In this document: positions 8,207 through 16,970 of the stretch, piece after piece
Layout of the letters: every line of letters starts with the position of its first letter
Position numbering within the stretch: the stretch's first letter is position 1
DNA from: JACVRW01 sp963812415
GTDB taxonomy: Bacteria > Actinomycetota > Thermoleophilia > Solirubrobacterales > Thermoleophilaceae
Assembly: GCA_963812415.1 (NCBI GenBank)
Contig: CAWEVH010000034.1
Location: forward strand, 21,997 to 85,996
DNA: 64,000 nt
Reading direction: 5' to 3'
Position numbers and translations under genes: made by a program
Notes under the pieces: model-generated
Database searches by the model: none
Told to the model about the DNA's origin: nothing
The model's input: only the letters and a program-made list of their open reading frames with translations

Positions 8207-11025
8207 CTAGCCGATGGCCGCCGGCAGCTGGAAGCGAGACCGGATCCCGAGCTTCTGGTAGGCGCTCGAGAGATGGCGCTCGACGGTTTTCTCGGTCACG
8301 AACAGCGCCTGCGCGACTTCCCGGTTGGTGTGCCCCTCAGCCACCTGGCGGCATACGCGCCACTCCGCCGCAGTCAGCGCGCCCGGCCCCGTCAGCTCTT
8401 CCCTCGGACGACGCCCTGGTCCGGAGTGCAGCTCGGCCCGTGCGCGCTCGGCCAGCGCGACCGCTCCACACTCGTCTGCAACCTCGATCGCCCTCCGCTG
8501 GACCTCTCGCCCTTCACGCCGCCGTCCCGCGCGGCCGAGCTCTGCGCCGAGCCCCGCGAGCGCGTGAGCCAGCTCCAGGCGCGCAGAACTGCTGTCCAGT
8601 AGCGAGATGGCTTCCTCGAGCAGTTCAAGCCCCTCGCGTCCACCGATCGCGAGCCCGGCGCAGCGCAGTGAGCGTCCCAACGCCCCAGGTGCGCCGACGC
8701 GCCGTGCCATAGCGAGGTGCTCCCGGGCGAGCCCGACGGCCGTCTGCGACTCTCCTAGCGAGGCGAGCGCCGGCGCCGCGAACGCCTTCCAGTCGCCCCC
8801 CGGCCACGGCACGTCGTACGCCTCGAGCCGCTCGCCACACCACATCAGATCGGCGACGCCCTCGCGCAGGTGGCCCTCGGCTAGACGCAGCCGCCCGCGC
8901 GCGATCAGGAACTGGTCGACGTACAGGCGATCCTCGGCGATCCCGAGCTCCTCGCCCGTCTGCGCCAGCTCGGCCGCGGCGGCGAGCTCTCCACGCTCAA
9001 TCTGCACGACCATCGCCACAGCGAGGAGCTGCAGCAGAGCGAAATGCTGGTTCTCCACGAGCAGCAGTCCGGTCTCGGCCTCGACCTGTGCGTCGTGCAG
9101 CGAACCCTGGGCGAGCGCGATCGCGGCGCGCCGGCCGTGGATGAGGCCCTGTCTCGTCGCGTGGCCCTCATGGCGGGCGCCTTCGAGTGCGAGGTCGAGC
9201 CACCGCAGGGCCTGGTCGTACTGCTCCCCGAGCTCGAGCGTCACGAGCGCGAGAAACGTGGCGTTCGTCGCAGCGCCGGCCGGGAGCCCGGCCGCGAGCG
9301 CCGCCTGCGCCTCCTCCACGGCCGCCGCGGCCGAGCCGCCCTGAACGAGCTGCTCCTGCGCCGCGTGGATTCTCGCCACGGCCTCGAAGCCGGGATGACC
9401 GCCCGCCTGCTCGCTGAAGCGCTTCAGGTGTGCGGCGAGCCCGGCACGCAGGCGCGGCACGGCTGTCGCGACCATCAACAGCTCAGAGCCCAGCTCGAGC
9501 GAGCGCTCGGGGTCGAGCTGGCGCAGCTGGTCGGCAAGCGCAGCCAGCGCGTCGACGGCGGCCTCCGCCGAACGACCGCCCGACGCGATCGCGCAGCGCC
9601 CCAGCATGGACGCCGCGTCGGCTCGATCATCGGCTCGGCGCCCGAGCTCAGGGCCGAGCGCAGATGATCTTCGGCTGCCTCGAACTGCATCGAGGCCACC
9701 TCGCACGTTCCAAGCTCGGTCAACATCTCCGCGCGTTCGTGCTCCTCCGGGGATTCCGCAAGCGCCCGGCGCAGGCGCGTCGCCGCCGCGCCCGGAGCGC
9801 CGCGTCGAGCCGCGAGGCGGGCGGCTGATCTGAGCAGCTCGACCCTGCCTGGATCTCCGGTCGCGGCGGTCAACAGCAGGTGCGCGGTCACGCGTTCGGG
9901 CGACGCGCCCTCCCCTGCGAGCGCGTCGGCTGCCGCGGCGTGCCGCGCCTGGCGCTCGCCGGGCGCGAGATCCTCATACAGGGCCGCGCGAACGATCGGA
10001 TGGACAAACCCCAGGCGCTCGACGGAGGCGAAGATGTCAGCCCGGACGAGGTCGTCGGCCGCCGTTCGGGCGGCGTCCTCGCTCAGACCTGACACTTCGC
10101 AGGCGAGCTCCAGCTCGCTGTCGTCTCCCAGCACGGCGACCGCCCTCGCCAGCTCGCTCGCATCAGGGCCGAGCGCGGCGAGTCGATGCAGGACGAAACG
10201 GCTCACAGCCGCCGGACCGACTGCCCGCACCTCGCTCGCCGCGTCCACCGACGGCGCGACCCCCGCCGCCTCGAGCGCGCCAAGCAGCTCCCGCAGGAAC
10301 AGGGGGTTGCCGCCGGTCGCTCGATGACACGCGCGGCAGAACTCGTCGGCCGCCTCCGCGCCCAGGCGCTCCCGCGCCAGGTCCACCGAAGCGGACTCGC
10401 TCAGCGGTCGCGGTTGCATCACGCCCGCCTCGGGACGCGACGCCACCTGCGCCCACAGCGACCCTCCGTCGACCGCAGCCGAATCTGGTCGTCGCCCGGC
10501 GAGGAGCATCGCGACCCGCAGCCCTTCGATGCGCTGCGCCAGATACGCCAGGAAGCGCAGCGAGTCGCGATCGACCCACTGGCAATCGTCGACCGACACG
10601 AGCAGCGGAGCGCGGTCGGCGAGGTTCACGACCAGCCAGTAAAGGCTGTGCAGGGCCTCGAACCCGACCTCGGCACTCGTCGCTTGGCGCTCGTCCGGCT
10701 CGAACAAGCGCGCTGCGGGACCGGCCGCGCCGGCGAACAGCTCGTCGCGCCCGGGAGCCACGCCGATCATCGGCTCCAGCAGCTGGCGCACGATGCCGAA
10801 CGCGAACGGCTGCTCGAGCTCCGATCCCCTCGCCTCGAGGGGCGTGACGCCGGCCTGCACGGCCGCCGCTCGCGCCTCGCGGACGAGCTCGGTCTTGCCA
10901 ACCCCGGCCGGCCCCTCGACCAGGAGCAGCGTCCCTACTCCGATGCGGGCCTGCTCCAGGCCTTCGCGCAGCGCCCCAAGCTCCCGCTCGCGCTCGCGCA
11001 GAGACCCGGCCGAAGCGAACGACAC
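8207..11025 (-). CDS. LuxR-family regulator with AAA-type ATPase domain (LAL type), one frameshift
   Basis: About 940 aa if a single-base shift near 9630 is repaired. The GTG at 11025 starts VSFASAGSLRERERELGALR. A Walker A (GPAGVGKTELV, about residues 32-42) and a Walker B-like LLVSVDDCQWVD follow, then TPR-like helices. The C-terminus is a LuxR helix-turn-helix (GALTAAEWRVCRQVAEGHTN, EVAQALFVTEKTVERHLSSA). The two halves lie in different frames and join cleanly at '...SSGAEP | DRADAASMLGRCA'. Large ATP-dependent LuxR (MalT-like) proteins sense small ligands. The target is unknown; the divergent SnoaL gene is a candidate. Confidence 0.82.
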
Positions 11026-11134
11026 GGCAGGAAGATACACCGCGGCCGGGCGCGCACAGAGATGAAACCCGGGGGGAAACACTCGGGGTTCCTCCCTTGT
11101 GAACGCGACCCGCCGCCGACATCGTGGTGACTCG

Positions 11135-11578
11135 GTGGACAGCGCGAACGAGCTCAACAAGCGAAAGGTCAGGCTGTTCGTCGAGGCGGTCTGGAACGAA
11201 GGACGCCTGGACCTGATCGACGAGCTGGTGGCCGCCGACTACATCGGCTGCGTCCAAGGCATCGAGATAGGCGTGCACGGCCCAGAGGGTGTGCACCAGC
11301 TGGTGTCATGCGGCCGCCGCGCCCACCCAGATCTGTACATCAAGATCGACGACCAGATCGCAGAGGACGACCGAGTCGCAACTCGCTGGCACGCGACGAC
11401 TGAGGCGCCAGTCACTCGAGCGAGGACCACCTCAACGGACCGCACCCCGTGCTACGCAGGCATCTCCATCATTCGGCTCCTAGCCGGAAAACAGGTCGAC
11501 TCACACACCGAATACCGGTACCTCGCCCCGTCTACCCCGGCCGTAACCGGACGGGCTTCTCGGTCCGCCGTCCGGTAA
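11135..11578 (+). CDS. SnoaL-like/ester cyclase-family protein
   Basis: 147 aa from a GTG at 11135; a GTG at 11099 is an alternative start. The opening SANELNKRKVRLFVEAVWNE and the following DLIDELVAADYIG, GPEGVHQLV and DRVATRWHATTEAP match the cone-shaped SnoaL polyketide-cyclase-like fold of the NTF2 superfamily. The conserved aromatic and His positions are present, but a small ligand or reaction cannot be read from the sequence. It is transcribed divergently from the LuxR ATPase, about 110 bp apart. Confidence 0.75.
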   Translation: MDSANELNKRKVRLFVEAVWNEGRLDLIDELVAADYIGCVQGIEIGVHGPEGVHQLVSCGRRAHPDLYIKIDDQIAEDDRVATRWHATTEAPVTRARTTSTDRTPCYAGISIIRLLAGKQVDSHTEYRYLAPSTPAVTGRASRSAVR

Positions 11579-11646
11579 CCGAACCTTCACCGGCCATTCA
11601 CGGCCCGATTACAGTCCCAGCGCACCTGCGGCCGACACTCATTCCC

Positions 11647-11817
11647 ATGGAGTTCGCCGCGAGGTTGATCTTCATGGCCGCGGTCACCTGCTACCTGCTT
11701 GGCCGCATCTTCACCGCCGAGGCGGCGACTATTGAGATGGTCGTGTACGGGGCGACCGCCGCCCTCGGACTCGAGTTCGTGATCGCTTCGTGGCACGAGC
11801 GCTGGGCCACGAGTTAG
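11647..11817 (+). CDS. Small two-helix membrane protein
   Basis: 56 aa (MEFAARLIFMAAVTCYLLGR, then VVYGATAALGLEFVIASWHE). Two hydrophobic stretches are separated by a short acidic loop. It sits between the SnoaL and hydroxylase genes in the same direction. No family is recognised; the frame and hydrophobic pattern make it plausible. Confidence 0.4.
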   Translation: MEFAARLIFMAAVTCYLLGRIFTAEAATIEMVVYGATAALGLEFVIASWHERWATS

Positions 11818-11851
11818 GGAACCCGAAGTCGACCTTCCGCCCGCCCGAGCC

Positions 11852-12502
11852 GTGCGGTACATTCGTGACGTGGATGCACGGCGTACAGACGCCCTGAAGG
11901 CCTCCCCACGGCTGTTCGAGTCGGACCTCCTCGACAGGCTCTCGCGCGTTCACCCGATGGTCCCGCTGGTGATCTTCGTGCCCGCGATCGTGGTCCTCTT
12001 CACCACTGGCGCTCGCGGCGAGCCCACGACGGTTCAGGTGGTCGGGCTCGTGCTGGCGGGCTACATGTTCTGGACGCTCACCGAGTACTGGATGCACCGC
12101 CTCGTGTTCCACTTCGAGCCCGAGGAGGGCATCGGCGCGCGCGTCCACTGGATCATCCATGGCGTGCACCACGACCACCCGAACGACCCGCTCCGGCTCG
12201 TGATGCCGCCGTCCGTGAGCGTGCCCCTCGCGCTCGCCTTCTACGGGCTGTTCGTGCTCGTGCTCGGCACGCCGTGGGCGAACGTGTTCGCGTCGGGCTT
12301 CCTCGCCGGCTACCTGATCTACGACATGACGCACTACCACGTGCATCACCACCGGCCGCGCACACGGCTCGGCAAGCTGATGCGCGAGCTCCACATGCGC
12401 CACCACTTCCAGGACGACACGAGGGGCTTCGGCGTCAGCGCCCCGTTCTGGGACTACGTGTTCGGCACGCCGCAGAAGCGCCGCGGGCGCCCCACCGGCT
12501 AG
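11852..12502 (+). CDS. Fatty acid hydroxylase/sterol desaturase family membrane enzyme
   Basis: 216 aa from a GTG; another GTG at 11870 is possible. It is a di-iron integral membrane hydroxylase with the His clusters EYWMHRLVFH, HGVHHDHP, HYHVHHHRP and HMRHHFQD between four membrane helices. The size matches the Scs7-like core without cytochrome b5. The reaction would be O2-dependent hydroxylation of a fatty acyl or sphingoid chain; the substrate is unknown. Its stop shares a CTAG with the convergent AHSA1 gene. Confidence 0.85.
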   Translation: MRYIRDVDARRTDALKASPRLFESDLLDRLSRVHPMVPLVIFVPAIVVLFTTGARGEPTTVQVVGLVLAGYMFWTLTEYWMHRLVFHFEPEEGIGARVHWIIHGVHHDHPNDPLRLVMPPSVSVPLALAFYGLFVLVLGTPWANVFASGFLAGYLIYDMTHYHVHHHRPRTRLGKLMRELHMRHHFQDDTRGFGVSAPFWDYVFGTPQKRRGRPTG

Positions 12503-13041
12503 CCGCCGTCCCGTTCCACGTACGCCTCGTGCAACCGCTCCCAGCGGTCACGCGGCCAGTTGTCCCAGTCGCTGATCGGGCTGCCCGCGAGCGCGTCCTC
12601 GAGGAAGTCGATATGCACGTGCCAGCCGGCCGCCACCTCGGTTACGAAGTCATCGGGCAGCTCCGCGACGACGGTGAGCGTGAGCACGCAGCCGTCGGGC
12701 GCGTCCTCGAGCTCCCAGCGAATCCTGCCGTGGATGTCGGTGTCGAGCTCGAGCACGCGCGGCGGCTCGAAGACCGAGACCGTGCCTCTGGCGATCGCGG
12801 TGTTGCCCTCGTCGTCGGTGTTCAGCCAGCGGAGCACCACACGGCCGCCCTCGCGCCGATCGAACTCGTCCGCCGCCGCGAGCCAGCCGCGGAGCTCGGA
12901 GGGATCCGTGAGCGCCCGCCAGACCCGCTCGGGTGGGTGGGCGAGCGGGCGCTCGTAGCGAAGGACGCGCCGTCCGTCGCGCTCCTCCACGCTCCCCAGC
13001 TGCTGCTGCTCTGCGCCGGTCCTATCCGCGTGCATGGTCAT
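12499..13041 (-). CDS. SRPBCC/AHSA1-type START-like protein
   Basis: 180 aa, starting MTMHADRTGAEQQQ. The ATG at 13041 overlaps the ArsR stop (ATGA), which fixes the start. The START-like fold is recognised by VLRYERPLAHPPERVWRALT, DPSELRGWLAA and the C-terminal GWHVHIDFLEDALAG. Such proteins bind hydrophobic ligands or act as stress factors. The coupling to ArsR is typical of ArsR-AHSA1 regulatory pairs. Ligand unknown. Confidence 0.85.
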   Translation of the reverse strand: MTMHADRTGAEQQQLGSVEERDGRRVLRYERPLAHPPERVWRALTDPSELRGWLAAADEFDRREGGRVVLRWLNTDDEGNTAIARGTVSVFEPPRVLELDTDIHGRIRWELEDAPDGCVLTLTVVAELPDDFVTEVAAGWHVHIDFLEDALAGSPISDWDNWPRDRWERLHEAYVERDGG

Positions 13042-13343
13042 CCCTTCTCGTCGAGGTGACGTTCGAGTGCGTCGAGGTGGCCCGACCAGAGTCGCCGGTA
13101 GGGCTCGAGCCAGGCATCCACGTCGGCGAGCGGCGCCGGATCGAGTTCGTACCAGCGCCGCTGCGCCTCCGCCCTGACCTTCACGAGGCCGGCCTCGCGG
13201 AGCACTCGCAGGTGCTTCGACACGCCGGGCTGACTGATGCCGAGCGCCTCGACGAGCTCGCCGACCGGCCGAGGCCGCTCGCGCAGGAGGTCGAGGATCG
13301 TGCGCCGGCTGGGCTCGGCGAGGACGGCGAACGTGGTGGCCAT
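13038..13343 (-). CDS. ArsR-family winged-helix repressor
   Basis: 101 aa. The HTH is PVGELVEALGISQPGVSKHL followed by RVLREAGLVKVRAEAQRRWY. It has no CxC metal motif of ArsR/SmtB sensors, so it belongs to the metal-free subgroup that partners AHSA1 proteins. First gene of a two-gene operon. The palindrome at 13365-13378 just upstream is the likely operator, implying autoregulation. Confidence 0.9.
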   Translation of the reverse strand: MATTFAVLAEPSRRTILDLLRERPRPVGELVEALGISQPGVSKHLRVLREAGLVKVRAEAQRRWYELDPAPLADVDAWLEPYRRLWSGHLDALERHLDEKG

Positions 13344-13364
13344 GGGCGGGCGAGTATAGCCGAA

Positions 13365-13378
13365 TAGCTATATAGCTA
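13365..13378. promoter_or_regulatory. Palindromic operator candidate for ArsR-AHSA1 operon
   Basis: TAGCTATATAGCTA is a perfect 14-bp palindrome starting 22 bp upstream of the arsR ATG, in the short gap to the divergent acetyltransferase gene. It is an AT island in a GC-rich genome. It is probably the ArsR binding site and may overlap the -10 region. Confidence 0.6.
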
Positions 13379-13400
13379 GGCCTCCATACTCTCGTACTGG

Positions 13401-13910
13401 ATGCTGCGCTTGCGCACCGCTCAACGCGATGACGTCCAACTCCTACGTGCGCTGCTCCTGGAGGCGGCTTTCTGGCGACCCAACGTCGCGCGCCCACCAG
13501 CCGGCCAGGCGCTCGCCAACCCGGAGCTCGCGCGCTATGTGGAGGGCTTCGGTCGCTCGGGCGACTTCGGCCTCATCGCCGAGGAGGCCGCCGAACCGCT
13601 GGGGGCCGCCTGGTGGCGCCACTTCCAAGCGGGCGCGCCGGGCTACGGCTTCGTCGACGAAGCGATCCCCGAGCTCACCGCTGCCGTCCTGCCCGGCCAC
13701 CGGGGACGGGGGATTGGCACGGCGTTGCTCGAAGCCCTCGATCGCGAGGCCCGCCGGAGAGGCATCAACCGGCTCAGCCTCAGCGTGGAACGAGACAACC
13801 CCGCCGTCGCGCTCTACCAGCGCCTCGGGTTCCGCGCCCTCGACGCCAGACGAGACGCCCTCACGATGGTGAGCGAACCGGAGCGGCCAGTCCCACGACG
13901 GAACTTCTGA
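13401..13910 (+). CDS. GNAT-family N-acetyltransferase
   Basis: 169 aa. It begins with the typical MLRLRTAQRDDVQLLRALLL. Motif A is AAVLPGHRGRGIGTALLEAL (the acetyl-CoA pyrophosphate loop), followed by LSVERDNPAVALYQRLGFRA. The central GFVDEAIPEL resembles a subgroup that acts on small amines. Substrate unknown. Divergent from the ArsR operon. Confidence 0.87.
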   Translation: MLRLRTAQRDDVQLLRALLLEAAFWRPNVARPPAGQALANPELARYVEGFGRSGDFGLIAEEAAEPLGAAWWRHFQAGAPGYGFVDEAIPELTAAVLPGHRGRGIGTALLEALDREARRRGINRLSLSVERDNPAVALYQRLGFRALDARRDALTMVSEPERPVPRRNF

Positions 13911-13924
13911 GCGGAAGCACCAAG

Positions 13925-14008
13925 TGCGGCTGAGAGGATTCGAACCTCCACGGGGTTTCCCCCACGAGCTCCTGAAGCTCGCGTGTATACCAGTTTCACC
14001 ACAGCCGC
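13925..14008 (-). tRNA. tRNA-Leu (CAG)
   Basis: 84 nt, class II with a long variable arm (GGGGGAAACCCC). The acceptor arm GCGGCTG pairs with CAGCCGC, discriminator A. The anticodon stem CGAGC/GCTCG encloses TTCAGGA, so the anticodon is CAG. Confidence 0.95.
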
Positions 14009-14036
14009 GTGGACGGCCTAGGGTAGCGCCTGGGGC

Positions 14037-14369
14037 TCACTCCTTCGGGCCGATCGCGCGTAGGAGTGGGGCCACGCTGTCGCGTCGGTTGATGCGGATG
14101 TCGTTCAGGCGATAGCGGTAGCGCCGGTACTGAATCCCGACTCGCTCGCATGCTTCGGCGAACAGGTCAGCGATGTCGTCGGAACGGTTTGCGAACTGAT
14201 ACGAGGGATAGCTGTAGCGCCCCGTCCGATTGACGAAGTAGCAACCGTCCGACTCGATGCAGCCACGGATGAAGTTCATCGGGGCCTGCTCGACGCAGCG
14301 GCGCTGCCAGTCCTCGAGCACGATCGGGCGCTCGTGCTTCTTGCCGGGTCCGTGCTCATACGAACACAT
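14037..14369 (-). CDS. LAGLIDADG-like (homing-endonuclease-fold) protein, probably truncated
   Basis: 110 aa from the ATG at 14369 (MCSYEHGPGKKHERPIVLED). The core PMNFIRGCIESDGCYFVNRT, then PSYQFANRSDDIADLFAEAC, DIRINRRDSVAPLLRAIGPK, matches a family widespread in actinobacteria. There a LAGLIDADG-type domain usually follows an N-terminal helix-turn-helix. Here upstream codons run into the superoxide dismutase leader, so the HTH half is absent. It is either a short variant or a remnant, lying between tRNA-Leu and the divergent sod gene. Confidence 0.6.
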   Translation of the reverse strand: MCSYEHGPGKKHERPIVLEDWQRRCVEQAPMNFIRGCIESDGCYFVNRTGRYSYPSYQFANRSDDIADLFAEACERVGIQYRRYRYRLNDIRINRRDSVAPLLRAIGPKE

Positions 14370-14438
14370 GTTCGCAGGATGTCCAGACGGCACCGCATAG
14401 AGTCCTTTCAACAGAGAGAAACCGGGAACAGGAGAGAC

Positions 14439-15047
<609 letters not shown>

Positions 15048-15062
15048 GGACACCAACGCTCC

Positions 15063-15083
15063 GGCGCGGGCCGAGCCCGCGCC
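15063..15083 (+). terminator. Hairpin after superoxide dismutase gene
   Basis: GGCGCGGGC and GCCCGCGCC pair perfectly around CGA, 16 bases after the stop. It has no U-tract, so termination is plausible but unproven. Confidence 0.5.
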
Positions 15084-15181
15084 CTCGCGCCCGACGGGCG
15101 ACCCAGGCCGGATGGCTGGGGCGGCGTCGCTCGCGCGCCCGCGCGAGCGCGCACCGCCCGTGCCTATCCTTGACCACGTAG

Positions 15182-15619
15182 ATGAGCGACTGGATCGGAC
15201 ACGCCGAGACCACCCTCGAGCGCGGCGGCTACCGGCTGAGCGCCCCGCGCGCCGCTGTGGTGGCCACGCTGGCCGACCTGCGCTGCAGCGTCACCGCCAA
15301 GGAGATCGCGGACCACCTGCACGAGCGCGGCGAGGACGTGGGCGTGGCCAGCATCTACCGCACGCTCGAGCTGCTCGACCGCCTCGAGCTGGCGCGCCGG
15401 GTGGACGTCGCGGAGGGCGTGGCCCGCTACGAGCCGATCGACCCGAGCGGCGATCATCACCACCACCTCGTCTGCGTGAGCTGCGGCGAGGTCTCGGCCT
15501 TCGAGGACCGCGAGCTCGAGCGGGCGATCGAGAGCCTGTCCGGGCGGGTGGAGTATTCGGTGGCCGCGCATGACGTGACGCTCCGGGGCGAATGCCCCGC
15601 CTGTCGCAGCGCACGCTGA
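15182..15619 (+). CDS. Fur-family metalloregulator (Fur/Zur-like)
   Basis: 145 aa. The N-terminal winged helix contains KEIADHLHERGEDVGVASIY followed by RTLELLDRLELARRVD. The metal site HHHHLVCVSCGEVSAF and the C-terminal CPACRSAR supply the structural Zn(Cys)4. It is convergent with a zinc-binding lipoprotein gene whose start carries a Fur/Zur box, which favours a Zur role (inference). Iron sensing cannot be excluded. Confidence 0.9.
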   Translation: MSDWIGHAETTLERGGYRLSAPRAAVVATLADLRCSVTAKEIADHLHERGEDVGVASIYRTLELLDRLELARRVDVAEGVARYEPIDPSGDHHHHLVCVSCGEVSAFEDRELERAIESLSGRVEYSVAAHDVTLRGECPACRSAR

Positions 15620-15630
15620 GCCCCGTGCGG

Positions 15631-16557
15631 CTACCTCACCGGCAGCGCTCGCTCCCGCCGCTCATCCCGCTGCACGAGCGCGTCCGCATTCGCACGCATC
15701 GCACCCGTGTAGGTCTCCGCCCCGGAGCCCTCGGGGCCGAGGCTGTCCGTCCAGAGCCGCCCGCCCACCGCGGCCCCCGACTCGCGTGAGATCGCCTGCT
15801 CGAGCTTCTGAGAGATGCCCGACTCGGGAAAGACGGCGCTCACCCGGTGCTCCTCGATCTGCTCGACCAGCGCCTCCACGTCGGCGGCCGAGGGCTGCGC
15901 CTGGCTCGACAGCGACGGAATCACGGAGCCGACCACGTCGAGCCCGTAGCGGCGCGCGAGGTAGGCGAGCGAGTCGTGCGTGGTCACGAGGCTGCGCCGA
16001 GCCTCGGGAACGCGCGCGAAGCAGGCCGCGAGCTCGCGATCGAGCGCGCGCAGCTCGCGGGCGTAGGCCGCGGCCGACCGCTCGTAGGCGGAGCGCCGCT
16101 CGGGATCCGCATCCGCCAGCGCGCGGCCGATGGCGCCGGCCGCGAGGACCGCGTTGCGCGGGTCCTGCCACCAGTGCGGGTCGACCTCGCCGTCGCCGGC
16201 GCGGATCGGCGTCACCGCGTCCACGAGGCTCACCACCTCGTCCGCGTCCGCGCCGGCGCCCTCGAGCAGCTCGTCCAGCCACTCGTCGACCTCTCCGCCC
16301 GACCGGAAGACGACGTCGGCCTTGCCGATCGCGGCCACGTCGCTCGGTCGCGGCTCGTAGCCGTGGGGGTCGGCGCCCGACTCGAGCAGCCCGGTCACCT
16401 CGACCCGGGCGCCGCCGACCTGGCGCACCAGCTCGGCCACGTGGCTGGTCGTCGCGACGGCGCGGAGCTCGCTGCCACCGGAGGAGTCGTCAGCGCAGCC
16501 CGCCGCCGCGATGGCCGGCACGAGCAGCAGCGAGACGAGGACGCCGAGGGCGCGCAC
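15631..16557 (-). CDS. Zinc/manganese ABC transporter substrate-binding lipoprotein (ZnuA-like)
   Basis: 308 aa. The signal ends in a lipobox (AIAAAGC, Cys21), so it is a membrane-anchored solute-binding protein of cluster A-1. Likely metal ligands lie in TTSHVAELV, EVDPHWWQDPRNA, SLVTTHDSLAYLARRYGLDV and the C-terminal LWTDSLGPEG. It lacks the long His-rich loop of E. coli ZnuA. No ATPase or permease gene is adjacent, so its transporter partners must be elsewhere. Probably repressed through the box at 16568-16586. Confidence 0.88.
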   Translation of the reverse strand: MRALGVLVSLLLVPAIAAAGCADDSSGGSELRAVATTSHVAELVRQVGGARVEVTGLLESGADPHGYEPRPSDVAAIGKADVVFRSGGEVDEWLDELLEGAGADADEVVSLVDAVTPIRAGDGEVDPHWWQDPRNAVLAAGAIGRALADADPERRSAYERSAAAYARELRALDRELAACFARVPEARRSLVTTHDSLAYLARRYGLDVVGSVIPSLSSQAQPSAADVEALVEQIEEHRVSAVFPESGISQKLEQAISRESGAAVGGRLWTDSLGPEGSGAETYTGAMRANADALVQRDERRERALPVR

Positions 16558-16567
16558 GCGGTCGGAT

Positions 16568-16586
16568 GATAGTGAGAATCATTCTC
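16568..16586 (-). promoter_or_regulatory. Fur/Zur box upstream of znuA-like gene
   Basis: GATAGTGAGAATCATTCTC matches the 19-bp Fur consensus at 16 positions. Its core GAGAAT-C-ATTCTC is the 6-1-6 palindrome also typical of actinobacterial Zur sites. It ends 11 bp before the ATG, where bound repressor would block transcription. Confidence 0.8.
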
Positions 16587-16671
16587 GCCGAGCTCGGAGG
16601 ACGGCGAGCGGGTGCCCGAGCCGGAGCGGCGCACGGGAGCGGCGAACGGTTACGGCGAGCGGCGAGCGGCG

Positions 16672-16914
16672 CTAGCGGCCGGCCGAGCGAGCGGCGGCTG
16701 CAGCGGGCGACCTGGGAGGTGCCCGTCGCAGTCGCCGCCACCATGGCACGTCGAGCTCCTCCCTCAGCTCGAGCACCGCTCGGTAATCCGCGAGCGACCA
16801 CCTATCGGGGACGTCGCACTCCATCGGCGCCAGCGCCTTGTCCCGCACTTGCCAGCTGACTGAATCTCTCTGCAAGGTTCCCTTGCTCCCCGATCGGCGA
16901 TGTCCCCCAATCAC
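16672..16914 (-). CDS. Doubtful small ORF
   Basis: 80 aa. The segment VRDKALAPMECDVPDRWSLA, DYRAVLELREELDVPWW looks protein-like and helical. The tail is Arg/Pro/Ala-rich low complexity. No ribosome site stands out and no family is recognised. It is the only candidate in the 380-bp gap between the znuA-like and MBL genes; the rest of the gap holds only the Fur/Zur box. Confidence 0.25.
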   Translation of the reverse strand: MIGGHRRSGSKGTLQRDSVSWQVRDKALAPMECDVPDRWSLADYRAVLELREELDVPWWRRLRRAPPRSPAAAAARSAGR

Positions 16915-16970
16915 GGCGCACTAGATGTACCCGCTCACGGGGCATTTCATGCCGCTGACATGATCAGCGC

